A stretch of 64,000 nucleotides of DNA, from contig NZ_JACOOJ010000029.1 in assembly GCF_014287585.1 (NCBI RefSeq), positions 1 to 64,000 of the forward strand, written 5' to 3'. The notes beneath the pieces were generated by a model that worked only from the letters and a program-made list of their open reading frames with translations, searched no databases and had not been told where the DNA came from. This document shows, in pieces, positions 16,868-24,827 of the stretch; position 1 is the first letter of the stretch, and the number at the start of each line of letters is the position of its first letter. This stretch comes from Parabacteroides hominis (GTDB lineage: Bacteria > Bacteroidota > Bacteroidia > Bacteroidales > Tannerellaceae). The translations under genes were made by a program, and so were the position numbers.

Positions 16868-18568
16868 TTAGGCCTTTTCGGCAGTTTGCTGCGTTTCTGT
16901 TTTCTCAGGAGTGCCGAGTGTTTTATTATAGAGTTCGGAATCGTTCAAAATTTCCAGTGCCTTATCCAAAACTTCATCTTCCTTCAGGCTGTTTATCAAC
17001 TCGCCTTTCTGGAAATAATAGCGTTTCATGATCTCGGAAGTCAGCAGTTTCTTGATCTGGTCTTTGTTACGATCGAAATCCCGTTCCAAGTCCGGAGTCA
17101 GTTTGGCTTCCAAAGAGTTGAAGATGGTAGAGTCATTATCCATGTACCCCTCAAACTTAGCCACCTCCTTCAGGTTCTTCAATAGTTTTTCACTCTGCCG
17201 GTCGTAGGTGAAGTTCTTTTCTTTGGCATATTGCTTGAAAGCTTCAAAGTCTTCGTCCGTCACCTCGAAGTCCTCAGGCGAAGCGATTTTCTTATGCTTC
17301 TGGGACCAGTGTGCGACAAAATCAGTCAGGACAAAATCAGTCACCAAATAGAACATCATAGTCGGCATTTCCGGCTCTTCTATTTTAAAATCAGGGGTAA
17401 TACCGCCTCCATCCCGGACGGGACGCCCTTTGTCTGTATAGAAGACAGAGGTCAGGCTATCCGGAATAGCCCCGACGCTTCCATCGGCTTTCCGGTGCGA
17501 ATAGTCCATCTGCTGGATGCAACGTCCGCTGGGGATGTAATATTTACTCATCGTCACTTTCACGCTTCCGTTATAAGGAAGTTCACGGGGGGATTGCACA
17601 AGCCCTTTTCCGAAAGAACGCTGTCCGACCAACACGGCACGGTCCATATCCTGTAAAGCCCCCGAAACGATCTCGGCAGCAGAAGCAGAGCCTCCGTTAA
17701 TGAGGACAGCCATCGGGATTACCGTATCGAGCGGTTCGTTGGGCGTACGGTAGGTGCGGTCCCACTGGCTGATCTTCCCTTTTGTCGAAACCACCTCTTT
17801 TCCCTTCGGGACGAACATGCCGACAATCTGCGTGGCGCTTTCCAGCAAACCGCCGCCATTGTTACGCAAATCCAGGATCAACGATTTAATATGATGGTTC
17901 TTTTTCAGATCCTCCAACGCATTTTTAACTTCCTGTGCGCTCTTATCCGTAAACCCTTTCAAATAGATATAGCCTACCCCATCACCACGCACGCCATAGT
18001 AGGTAACCTGGTTTTCCAGAATCTGCTTGCGCACCAGTTCCACTTCACGCGGCTTTTTGTCATACGGGCTTTGTATCTTCAATACCATTTTCGTATTGGG
18101 AACGCCTTTCAGCAAGGCACTCACCTCATCCGAAGATTTGTCGGTCACATCCACCGTGTCGATCGCCAGAATGCGGTCGCCCGCTTTCAAACCGGCCAAA
18201 GCTGCCGGCATCCCTTCAAACGGCTCGATAATATAGACACCGCCCTCTTTCCGTTCGCGTATATAAGAACCGATACCGCCATATTCGCCGGTAGTCATGA
18301 ATTTCAGCTTATCCATTTCCTGCTCCGGGTAGTATTCGGTATAAGGGTCCAAGCCACCTAACATGGCATCGATCCCCCGGCGCACCGTTTTCTCGACGTC
18401 GACCGAATCCACGTAAAACATTTCCACCTCTTTTACCAGAGCGTTAAAGATATCCAGGTTTTTACTGACCTCGAAACGGTTGTCTTTCTGTGCCTGTCCG
18501 GGGATCACGCCTCCCAACAGGAGCAGCAAACTAAAAAGAGCTATTATTTTCTCTCGTTGTTTATACAT
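16868..18568 (-). CDS. ctpA: S41-family C-terminal processing peptidase
   Basis: An exported or membrane-anchored serine protease of 566 residues with a leading hydrophobic segment (IIALFSLLLLLGGVIPGQA). It has an N-terminal helical region, a PDZ domain (about 95-175, GGIGSYIRERKEGGVYII) and the S41 catalytic domain. The Ser-Lys dyad is Ser296 in NGGSASAAEI and Lys321 in RSFGKGLVQ, spaced 25 residues as in this family. Such proteases trim periplasmic or lipoprotein substrates. The gene lies 47 bases from the kinase gene upstream of it and may be co-transcribed with it. Confidence 0.93.
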   Translation of the reverse strand: MYKQREKIIALFSLLLLLGGVIPGQAQKDNRFEVSKNLDIFNALVKEVEMFYVDSVDVEKTVRRGIDAMLGGLDPYTEYYPEQEMDKLKFMTTGEYGGIGSYIRERKEGGVYIIEPFEGMPAALAGLKAGDRILAIDTVDVTDKSSDEVSALLKGVPNTKMVLKIQSPYDKKPREVELVRKQILENQVTYYGVRGDGVGYIYLKGFTDKSAQEVKNALEDLKKNHHIKSLILDLRNNGGGLLESATQIVGMFVPKGKEVVSTKGKISQWDRTYRTPNEPLDTVIPMAVLINGGSASAAEIVSGALQDMDRAVLVGQRSFGKGLVQSPRELPYNGSVKVTMSKYYIPSGRCIQQMDYSHRKADGSVGAIPDSLTSVFYTDKGRPVRDGGGITPDFKIEEPEMPTMMFYLVTDFVLTDFVAHWSQKHKKIASPEDFEVTDEDFEAFKQYAKEKNFTYDRQSEKLLKNLKEVAKFEGYMDNDSTIFNSLEAKLTPDLERDFDRNKDQIKKLLTSEIMKRYYFQKGELINSLKEDEVLDKALEILNDSELYNKTLGTPEKTETQQTAEKA

Positions 18569-18615
18569 AGAATATTTAGTTAATTAACGACGTAAATGTA
18601 TATAATAAACGCTTG

Positions 18616-19593
18616 TCAGGCCAATATACTATTTACTTTTAACTTTATTTGTTCCCATTTATCATCCGGTATCTGCGCCCCGATGACATCAATTATGTAG
18701 CCGGCCAAAAGCGAGCCTATACGGGCCGACTGCTCCAATGTTGCACCGACCGACTGACCGTACAGGAATCCGGCGGCAAAATGGTCTCCGGCCCCGGTCG
18801 TATCAACCGGTTTGCCGCCTTCAGCCGGAACAGCGATGATTTGTCCTTTGCTTCCAACCAGGGCGCCTTCCTTGCCTAAAGTGACTAAAGAAATCTCCAC
18901 CTGCTCCGAAAGCACTTTGACCGCTTCATGCGCTTTCAGCCCGGTAAAGGCTTCCGCTTCGCTTTCGTTGGAGAAAAGGATGTCTACATATTCAGGAATA
19001 ATATCTTCCAGCAAACCGCGGAAAGCATTCACTATATTGAAGTTGGAAAGATCGAGGGCGACCTTCAGCCCTAACTTTTTCGCTTTCTGCATAGTGGTGC
19101 GGACCAGTTCTTCGTTCACCAACAAATAACCTTCTATATAAATACATTGGTAAGAAGACAACATCTCTTCCGTAATTTCATCCGGTGTGATCGTCGGGGC
19201 CGGTCCGAGGAACGTACCCATCGTACGTTCGCCATCCGGTGAAATCAGAACCGTACAGCTACCGGAAATGCCGTCTGTCTTGGCAAAATAGGGAGAGACA
19301 TTTGCTTTTTTCAAGGCTTCCTCATAATATTCGCCTACGGAATCAGCACCAATCTTGCCTATAAATCCGGCATTCGCCCCCAAAATAGCCATCGCACGCA
19401 TGGTATTGCATACCGAACCACCCGGCGCCTGGCTGCGTTCAAGACCTTCCTGCGACTTGCGGATTTTAACCATCTGTTCTTGGTTGATCATATCCATTGC
19501 ACCCTTCTGTATGCCTACTTCCGCCAGTACATCATCGTTTTTAAGCCTCAGCAGAACGTCTACCAAAGCGTTTCCTAATCCAATTGTATTCAT
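18616..19593 (-). CDS. PfkB-family kinase, adenosine kinase-like
   Basis: A cytosolic ribokinase-fold kinase of 325 residues. The N-terminal substrate side has GNALVDVLLRL and APGGSVCNTMRAMAILG; the ATP side carries the PfkB signature DTTGAGDHFAAGFLYG with catalytic Asp270. The closest functional type in Bacteroidales is adenosine kinase, but a sugar kinase cannot be excluded. The start at 19593 is supported by a TATCTTTG element 18 bases upstream on the minus strand. Confidence 0.85.
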   Translation of the reverse strand: MNTIGLGNALVDVLLRLKNDDVLAEVGIQKGAMDMINQEQMVKIRKSQEGLERSQAPGGSVCNTMRAMAILGANAGFIGKIGADSVGEYYEEALKKANVSPYFAKTDGISGSCTVLISPDGERTMGTFLGPAPTITPDEITEEMLSSYQCIYIEGYLLVNEELVRTTMQKAKKLGLKVALDLSNFNIVNAFRGLLEDIIPEYVDILFSNESEAEAFTGLKAHEAVKVLSEQVEISLVTLGKEGALVGSKGQIIAVPAEGGKPVDTTGAGDHFAAGFLYGQSVGATLEQSARIGSLLAGYIIDVIGAQIPDDKWEQIKLKVNSILA

Positions 19594-19610
19594 TTTTCTA
19601 TTTTTTTTCG

Positions 19611-19618
19611 CAAAGATA
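19611..19618 (-). promoter_or_regulatory. -7 element of the PfkB kinase gene
   Basis: TATCTTTG read on the minus strand, 17 bases between it and the start codon. Divergent with the tRNA promoter. Confidence 0.6.
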
Positions 19619-19641
19619 TTGCATATTTCAAAAAGAACCTC

Positions 19642-19649
19642 TACTTTTG
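19642..19649 (+). promoter_or_regulatory. -7 element of the tRNA-Asn array
   Basis: TACTTTTG with ATTG at 19618-19621 as a possible -33 box (20-bp spacing); 52 bases before the first tRNA. Confidence 0.6.
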
Positions 19650-19701
19650 CAGTGCAATTTCAGAAAGGGGTACAATAAGTACTAAACTGAAAGAAATAAA
19701 T

Positions 19702-19775
19702 TCTTCCTTAGCTCAGTTGGTTAGAGCATCTGACTGTTAATCAGAGGGTCCTTGGTTCAAGTCCAAGAGGAAGAG
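19702..19775 (+). tRNA. tRNA-Asn (GTT), copy 1
   Basis: Acceptor TCTTCCT pairs fully with AGGAAGA; D arm GCTC/GAGC; anticodon stem TCTGA/TCAGA with loop CTGTTAA (anticodon GTT); T arm CTTGG/CCAAG. Discriminator G. A CCA follows in the DNA only in this copy. Confidence 0.97.
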
Positions 19776-19811
19776 CCAAAAAGACATCGGGAAAGACCGA
19801 AAAAGACATAT

Positions 19812-19885
19812 TCTTCCTTAGCTCAGTTGGTTAGAGCATCTGACTGTTAATCAGAGGGTCCTTGGTTCAAGTCCAAGAGGAAGAG
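19812..19885 (+). tRNA. tRNA-Asn (GTT), copy 2
   Basis: Identical to copy 1 over 74 bases, spaced exactly 110 bases from it. Followed by CGA rather than CCA. Confidence 0.97.
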
Positions 19886-19921
19886 CGAAAGAGACATCGG
19901 GAAAGACTGAAAAAGACATAT

Positions 19922-19995
19922 TCTTCCTTAGCTCAGTTGGTTAGAGCATCTGACTGTTAATCAGAGGGTCCTTGGTTCAAGTCCAAGAGGAAGAG
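19922..19995 (+). tRNA. tRNA-Asn (GTT), copy 3
   Basis: Identical to copies 1 and 2, again at 110-base spacing. Followed by a terminator. Confidence 0.97.
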
Positions 19996-20004
19996 CGAAA
20001 AGAG

Positions 20005-20036
20005 AGAGATACTTCACAAGAGTGTCTCTTTTTTTA
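20005..20036 (+). terminator. Terminator of the tRNA-Asn operon
   Basis: Stem AGAGATACT / AGTGTCTCT (one T-G pair) followed by a run of seven or more T. Confidence 0.8.
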
Positions 20037-20130
20037 TGTCCGCAAAAGGGTCGGCACTGCAAGCTCCGACAGACTGATGCCATTTGATAAATCACTGTAT
20101 ATAAGCATTAAATTCAAAATAGCATCAACA

Positions 20131-20450
20131 AAAGGACACAAAAGGACTGAAAAGGCCTTATATTGTTTTTTGGGAAAAAGGATCATAAATAAAGACCTGC
20201 CGGTCTATATTTTTCTTCCCGGACTTGATCCGGAATCGCATCCTACACGGATAATCCATAGAGCCTGCCTAAGACGAGATAACGCATCGATACACCTTAC
20301 ATTGCCTTGCAATGCCAATCAGCATAAAACAACAAAAGAACAAAGAGAATTTCAACATAAACAGCTATATATCAATAAATAGCCAAACTGCACATCCTTT
20401 TTTGCAGTCAAAAGTGTATAATACGCCTTTTCAGGCCTTTCGTGTCCTTT
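20131..20450. repeat. Element bounded by 35-bp imperfect inverted repeats
   Basis: Left arm from 20131 (AAAGGACACAAAAGGACTG...) and right arm 20416-20450 (...CAGGCCTTTCGTGTCCTTT) are reverse complements with a few mismatches. The interior has a smaller hairpin (CCGGACTTGATCCGG) and no credible gene. It fills most of the 560-bp gap between the tRNA terminator and trmB and looks like a small non-autonomous element. Confidence 0.55.
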
Positions 20451-20493
20451 TCTATGTTTCAACACTTCAAAAACATGTTTCAAGCCTAAAGAA

Positions 20494-20579
20494 GATATAG
20501 CTTTTCCGTTTGCAAGCTATAGCCTTTCCGACAAAAAGCTATAGCCTTTTGCCTGACAGGGTATAGCCTTTTTTACGCG
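20494..20579 (+). repeat. Four 22-bp tandem units upstream of trmB
   Basis: Units begin at 20494, 20516, 20538 and 20560, each with core G(C/A/G)TATAGC followed by CTTTT or CCTTT. The period of exactly 22 bp is two helical turns, and the last unit reaches the -33 region of the trmB promoter, so these may be protein-binding sites. Confidence 0.65.
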
Positions 20580-20588
20580 TAATTATAT

Positions 20589-20596
20589 TACCTTTG
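20589..20596 (+). promoter_or_regulatory. -7 element of trmB
   Basis: TACCTTTG ends only 4 bases before the ATG at 20601. Transcription should begin at or next to the start codon, which implies a leaderless mRNA. Confidence 0.65.
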
Positions 20597-20600
20597 CACC

Positions 20601-21359
20601 ATGGGAAAGAATAAATTAGCAAAGTTTGACGACATGGCGGGTTATCCCCATGTATTCCAATATCCGTTTGCAACCCTTCAGGAGAAAGGATTCGAGCTGA
20701 AGGGGCACTGGCACGAACAGTTCTTTAAGAATGACAATCCGATCGTGCTTGAATTAGGTTGCGGAAAAGGAGAATATACGGTAGGTTTGGGAAAGCTGTT
20801 TCCCGACAAGAACTTTATAGGGGTCGATATCAAGGGAGCGCGTATGTGGACAGGGGCGAAAGAATCGCTCGAGGCAGGCATGACGAACGTTGCGTTCCTC
20901 CGGACCAGCATCGAACTGATCGCCCGTTTCTTCGCTGCCGGAGAGGTGGCCGAGATCTGGCTCACCTTCCCCGATCCGCAGATGAAGAAGGTGAACAAAC
21001 GCCTTACCTCCACCCGCTTCATGAAGATGTACCGCGAGATACTGGCGGGAGACGGCATCGTACACCTGAAAACAGACAGCAACTTTATGTACACCTACAC
21101 CTGCGAGATGGTAAAAGCGAACCGCTATCCCGTACTGTTCAGCAACGACGACCTGTATCATTCAGGTTTGACGGACGACATTCTTTCTATCAAGACCTAT
21201 TACGAACAACAGTGGCTGGACCGCGGGCTGAACATCAAATACATCAAGTTTGTTTGTGAGGAACGGGAAGAACTGGTCGAACCGGAGGTGGAAATCGAAT
21301 ACGACCCGTATCGCAGTTTCAACCGCAGCAAACGGAGCGCGTTGGCTTCCGGCAAATAA
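20601..21359 (+). CDS. trmB: tRNA (guanine-N7-)-methyltransferase
   Basis: Methylates N7 of G46 in the variable loop of many tRNAs, using S-adenosylmethionine. The 252-residue protein has the SAM-binding motif [16 protein letters not shown], the acidic FIGVDIKG strand and the family motif [18 protein letters not shown]. The start [12 protein letters not shown] fits the Bacteroidales family length. The promoter element sits almost on the start codon, so the mRNA is probably leaderless. Mrp follows 31 bases downstream across an A/T repeat and is likely co-transcribed. Confidence 0.95.
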   Translation: MGKNKLAKFDDMAGYPHVFQYPFATLQEKGFELKGHWHEQFFKNDNPIVLELGCGKGEYTVGLGKLFPDKNFIGVDIKGARMWTGAKESLEAGMTNVAFLRTSIELIARFFAAGEVAEIWLTFPDPQMKKVNKRLTSTRFMKMYREILAGDGIVHLKTDSNFMYTYTCEMVKANRYPVLFSNDDLYHSGLTDDILSIKTYYEQQWLDRGLNIKYIKFVCEEREELVEPEVEIEYDPYRSFNRSKRSALASGK

Positions 21360-21390
21360 TTCATAAATCATAAATTATAAATCATACATC

Positions 21391-22500
21391 ATGACACTCT
21401 ATCCAAAGCTAATCATGGATGCACTGGCAAAGGTGCGTTACCCGGGAACAGGGAAAGACCTTGTGACGATGGGCATGGTAGAAGATAACATCCGGATCGA
21501 CGGCAACAAAGTCAGTTTCTCGCTCCTTTTCGAAAAGCCGAACGACCCGTTTATCAAATCGGTGGTAAAAGCTGCCGAGACAGCCATCCTTACTTATGTA
21601 GGCGAGGATGTGGAAATCAAAGGCAACATCACGGTAGACGCCAAGCAGTCAGCCCGTCCCGAACCGGACAAGCTGTTACCGGAGGTGAAAAATATCATCG
21701 CCGTATCTTCCGGAAAGGGAGGTGTGGGCAAAAGTACGGTAGCGGCCAACTTGGCGGTAGCACTGGCTTTGCAAGGTTACAAGGTCGGTTTGCTGGATGC
21801 CGATATCTTCGGTCCTTCGCAGCCTAAGATGTTCAATGTGGAAGAAGCCCGTCCCTATATGGTGGAGGTGGGTAACCGCGAACTGATCGAACCGGCTGCC
21901 AACTACGGAGTGAAACTGCTGTCCATCGGTTTCTTTGTCAATAAGGAAGACGCCGTTCTCTGGCGTGGCGCTATGGCAAGCAATGCCCTGAAACAGTTGA
22001 TCGGCGATGCCAACTGGGGAGACCTCGATTATTTCCTGATCGACCTGCCACCGGGAACAAGCGATATCCACCTGACAATGGTGCAGACATTAGCTATCAC
22101 CGGTGCCATCGTTGTCAGCACGCCGCAGGAAGTGGCGCTGGCAGATGCCCGCAAAGGGATCAGCATGTTTATGGGCGAGAAGATCAACGTGCCGGTATTG
22201 GGACTGGTCGAAAATATGTCCTGGTTCACGCCTGCCGAGCTGCCGGAAAACAAATACTATCTGTTCGGCAAAGAAGGAGGCAAACGCCTGGCGGAAGAAC
22301 TGAATATCCCGCTGTTAGGACAGATCCCCATTGTACAAAGCATCTGCGAAGGCGGAGACAGCGGGAAGCCGGTCGCCCTCAACCCGGACAGCATCACCGG
22401 CCAGGCTTTCCAGAAGTTAGCCGAAAATGTCGTGAACCAAATCGATTACCGTAACGAACATTTGGATCCGACGAAACGGGTGGTCGTTACCAAGAAGTAA
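21391..22500 (+). CDS. mrp: Mrp/ApbC-family iron-sulfur carrier ATPase
   Basis: A cytosolic P-loop ATPase of 369 residues that helps load Fe-S clusters onto apoproteins. The first 90 residues form a MIP18/DUF59-type domain; the deviant Walker A motif SSGKGGVGKST lies near 107-117, followed by LLDADIFGPSQP and DLPPGTSD. Apart from the Cys in SICEGG, no CxxC pair is visible, unlike some homologues. A strong hairpin terminator follows. Confidence 0.93.
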   Translation: MTLYPKLIMDALAKVRYPGTGKDLVTMGMVEDNIRIDGNKVSFSLLFEKPNDPFIKSVVKAAETAILTYVGEDVEIKGNITVDAKQSARPEPDKLLPEVKNIIAVSSGKGGVGKSTVAANLAVALALQGYKVGLLDADIFGPSQPKMFNVEEARPYMVEVGNRELIEPAANYGVKLLSIGFFVNKEDAVLWRGAMASNALKQLIGDANWGDLDYFLIDLPPGTSDIHLTMVQTLAITGAIVVSTPQEVALADARKGISMFMGEKINVPVLGLVENMSWFTPAELPENKYYLFGKEGGKRLAEELNIPLLGQIPIVQSICEGGDSGKPVALNPDSITGQAFQKLAENVVNQIDYRNEHLDPTKRVVVTKK

Positions 22501-22547
22501 TAAGAGAGTGAAGGAGGATGTGTCAAAAAGAAAGAGAAATCAATCCC

Positions 22548-22575
22548 TTGCCGGGGGGAATTAATCCCCCGGCAA
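22548..22575 (+). terminator. Terminator between convergent mrp and hutH
   Basis: Stem TTGCCGGGGG / CCCCCGGCAA around GAATTAAT. Same stem as the one at 371-396. Serves mrp; it may also end the hut operon from the other side. Confidence 0.7.
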
Positions 22576-22632
22576 AAGAGAAAGATGAATTTTGGCACAT
22601 CACCAAGAAATCGGAAACATCCTATCTTCTTA

Positions 22633-24123
22633 TTATAAAGCATACCGCCTCAGGAAAGCGACCGTCCGATGGATTTCGGGATACATGATGATGTCTTCGT
22701 CTATAAAGGGGACCTCCTTGCGATAGGCTTTCAGGAATTTCTCCAAGACAGGAGAAGTACGCGCCGGACGACGGAACTCGATGCCTTGCGCCGCGTTCAT
22801 CAACTCGATCGCCAGGATGTGATCCAGGTTGTCCATAATCTTAAAGAGCTTCGTCGCCGCATTGGCCCCCATACTCACATGATCTTCCTGCCCGTTGCTG
22901 GACACGATCGAATCGCTGCTGGCGGCATAACAATACATCTTGTTCTGACTCACCATGCTGGCGGCCGCATACTGCGGGATCATAAAGCCGGAGTTCAGTC
23001 CGGGGTTGGCCACCAGGAATTCGGGCAAACCCCGAAGCCCCATGATCAACTGCGCCACACGCCGTTCGGAAATATTACCTAACTCAGCCAAAGCAATCGC
23101 GAGGAAATCGTATGAGATCGCCAACGGCTGACCGTGGAAATTACCACCGGAGATGATCTTGTCCTCGTCGGGAAAGATCGTCGGGTTGTCCGTCACCGAA
23201 TTGATCTCGGTAAGCAGTACGCCGGAGACATACCGGATCGCATCTTTGGTCGCCCCGTGTACCTGCGGGATGCAACGGAACGAATACGGGTCCTGCACAT
23301 GTTCCTTCTTCCGGCTGATCAGTTCGCTGCCCTCCAATATACGGCGGAAAGCATCTCCCGTCTCGATCTGTCCGGGATGCGGGCGCATCTGTTGGATACA
23401 ATCCATAAAAGGATCAATCCGCCCGTCGAAGGCTTCGAGCGACAAAGCGGCAATCAGGTCCGCCCGCTTCGACACGGCAAAGGCGCGCATCAGGGCAAAC
23501 ACGCCGTTTGCACTCATAAACTGCGTACCGTTCAGCAACGCCAACCCCTCTTTGCTCATCAGGCGCACCGGCTTCCAGGCAAACTCGTCCAGGACACTGA
23601 TAGCCTCCCTCTTTTTTCCTTTATAATATACATCCCCCACCCCGATCAGTGGAAGGAAAAGATTCGCCAGGGGAGCCAGATCGCCCGATGCACCCAGCGA
23701 ACCCCGGTCATAAACGATCGGGAGCACGTCATTATTAAAGAAATCAAGGATACGCTGCACTGTTATCACCTGTACACCGCTATGCCCTAACGACAAAGCA
23801 TGCGCTTTCAACAGCATCATCAAGCGGACAATCACCGGGCTCACCTCATCGCCTACGCTACAGGCATGGCTCTTCACTAAGTTCTCCTGCAAGGTGCTGA
23901 GTTCGTCCGGAGAGATATTCTTATTGCACAAGGAACCAAAGCCTGTCGTGATGCCGTAAAGCGGCTCGTTCTGTGTCTCGATCTTCCGGTCCAGATAATC
24001 GCGGCAACGCTGGATGCGTTCCTTCACTTCCGGGGTCAGTTCCAGCTTCATATTTCCGGTCAGTATCTCTTCGATACGTTCGAACGTCAGCGGTTCCGCT
24101 CCCACATAATGTACATTTCCCAT
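22633..24123 (-). CDS. hutH: Histidine ammonia-lyase
   Basis: Deaminates L-histidine to trans-urocanate and ammonia. The 496-residue protein contains the Ala-Ser-Gly tripeptide (145-147, in GSLGASGDLAPLA) that cyclises to the MIO electrophile, and the conserved NGTQFMSA and QDPYSFRCIPQVHG segments. It is the last gene of the hut operon, 27 bases after fchA, although it makes the first reaction of the pathway. Confidence 0.97.
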   Translation of the reverse strand: MGNVHYVGAEPLTFERIEEILTGNMKLELTPEVKERIQRCRDYLDRKIETQNEPLYGITTGFGSLCNKNISPDELSTLQENLVKSHACSVGDEVSPVIVRLMMLLKAHALSLGHSGVQVITVQRILDFFNNDVLPIVYDRGSLGASGDLAPLANLFLPLIGVGDVYYKGKKREAISVLDEFAWKPVRLMSKEGLALLNGTQFMSANGVFALMRAFAVSKRADLIAALSLEAFDGRIDPFMDCIQQMRPHPGQIETGDAFRRILEGSELISRKKEHVQDPYSFRCIPQVHGATKDAIRYVSGVLLTEINSVTDNPTIFPDEDKIISGGNFHGQPLAISYDFLAIALAELGNISERRVAQLIMGLRGLPEFLVANPGLNSGFMIPQYAAASMVSQNKMYCYAASSDSIVSSNGQEDHVSMGANAATKLFKIMDNLDHILAIELMNAAQGIEFRRPARTSPVLEKFLKAYRKEVPFIDEDIIMYPEIHRTVAFLRRYAL

Positions 24124-24150
24124 AACTTTCGTTTTTTTAATTGTCCATTG

Positions 24151-24786
24151 TCAATTATCCTTTGTCAGTTGTACTCTCGCCCAGTCCAGTAACTTCTTTT
24201 CTATCCGAATAGCTTCAGATTCGAGGAAATCGGCTTTGTCCGACATTCGTTTGACAAATGATTCATCCTTTATGGACATAAGATTGATACGGACGTTCAG
24301 CAAAGCTCCCAACACACAGGTACGAGCTGCCATCATAGCCACACAAGCGTCGGTCAGGGCATTCCTGTTTCCTTTGTGCGCCACATAGATAATCGTCTCC
24401 ATCACCGAAGCAATCTCTTCGGCCACTTGCATCGGGACCATTGCCGCCTCTTTCGTGGCATCCTGGATCACCCGGCTGCGTTCAGCCTTTTCTTCTTCCG
24501 TGTCCTTCGGGAGCTTGAAGGCTGCAAACACACGATCGTATGCTTCGCTGTCGCGGTCTATATCGCGGATCAGGCGTTCACGGATGATGGCCGCTTCCGT
24601 TGCGATAGTCCTCATCTGGCCTTCCACGTCGGCATATTTCTTTTTCCCGATCGTCAGTTTTGCCACCATCTCGGTAAGTGCTGTCGCAATAGCCCCGTTC
24701 AAGGCCGAGATACTTCCACCCCCCGGAACAGGGGCGCTACCTGCCGTTTCGGCAAGGAATCCTTTGATTGTCAAATCTACAAGCAT
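24151..24786 (-). CDS. fchA: Formimidoyltetrahydrofolate cyclodeaminase
   Basis: Converts 5-formimidoyl-THF to 5,10-methenyl-THF with release of ammonia. The 211-residue all-helical protein shows the family start LTIKGFLAETAGSAPVPGGG and TEMVAKLTIG. In animals this domain is fused to the formimidoyltransferase; here it is a separate gene in the same operon. The C-terminus TKDN with its TGA stop is formed by a GATAATTGACAAT-type intergenic repeat. Confidence 0.93.
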   Translation of the reverse strand: MLVDLTIKGFLAETAGSAPVPGGGSISALNGAIATALTEMVAKLTIGKKKYADVEGQMRTIATEAAIIRERLIRDIDRDSEAYDRVFAAFKLPKDTEEEKAERSRVIQDATKEAAMVPMQVAEEIASVMETIIYVAHKGNRNALTDACVAMMAARTCVLGALLNVRINLMSIKDESFVKRMSDKADFLESEAIRIEKKLLDWARVQLTKDN

Positions 24787-24827
24787 AATGTCTATTTTTT
24801 AAGATTAAACATTTTGTTTTTATCCTG

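Noticed and set aside
19972..20382. Open frame of 136 codons starting within the third tRNA
   Set aside because: It overlaps the tRNA, its terminator and an inverted-repeat element; composition is not protein-like.
19702..20450. tRNA-Asn array as attachment site of an integrated element
   Set aside because: No integrase, no partial tRNA copy downstream and no mobile-element genes; trmB and mrp follow directly.
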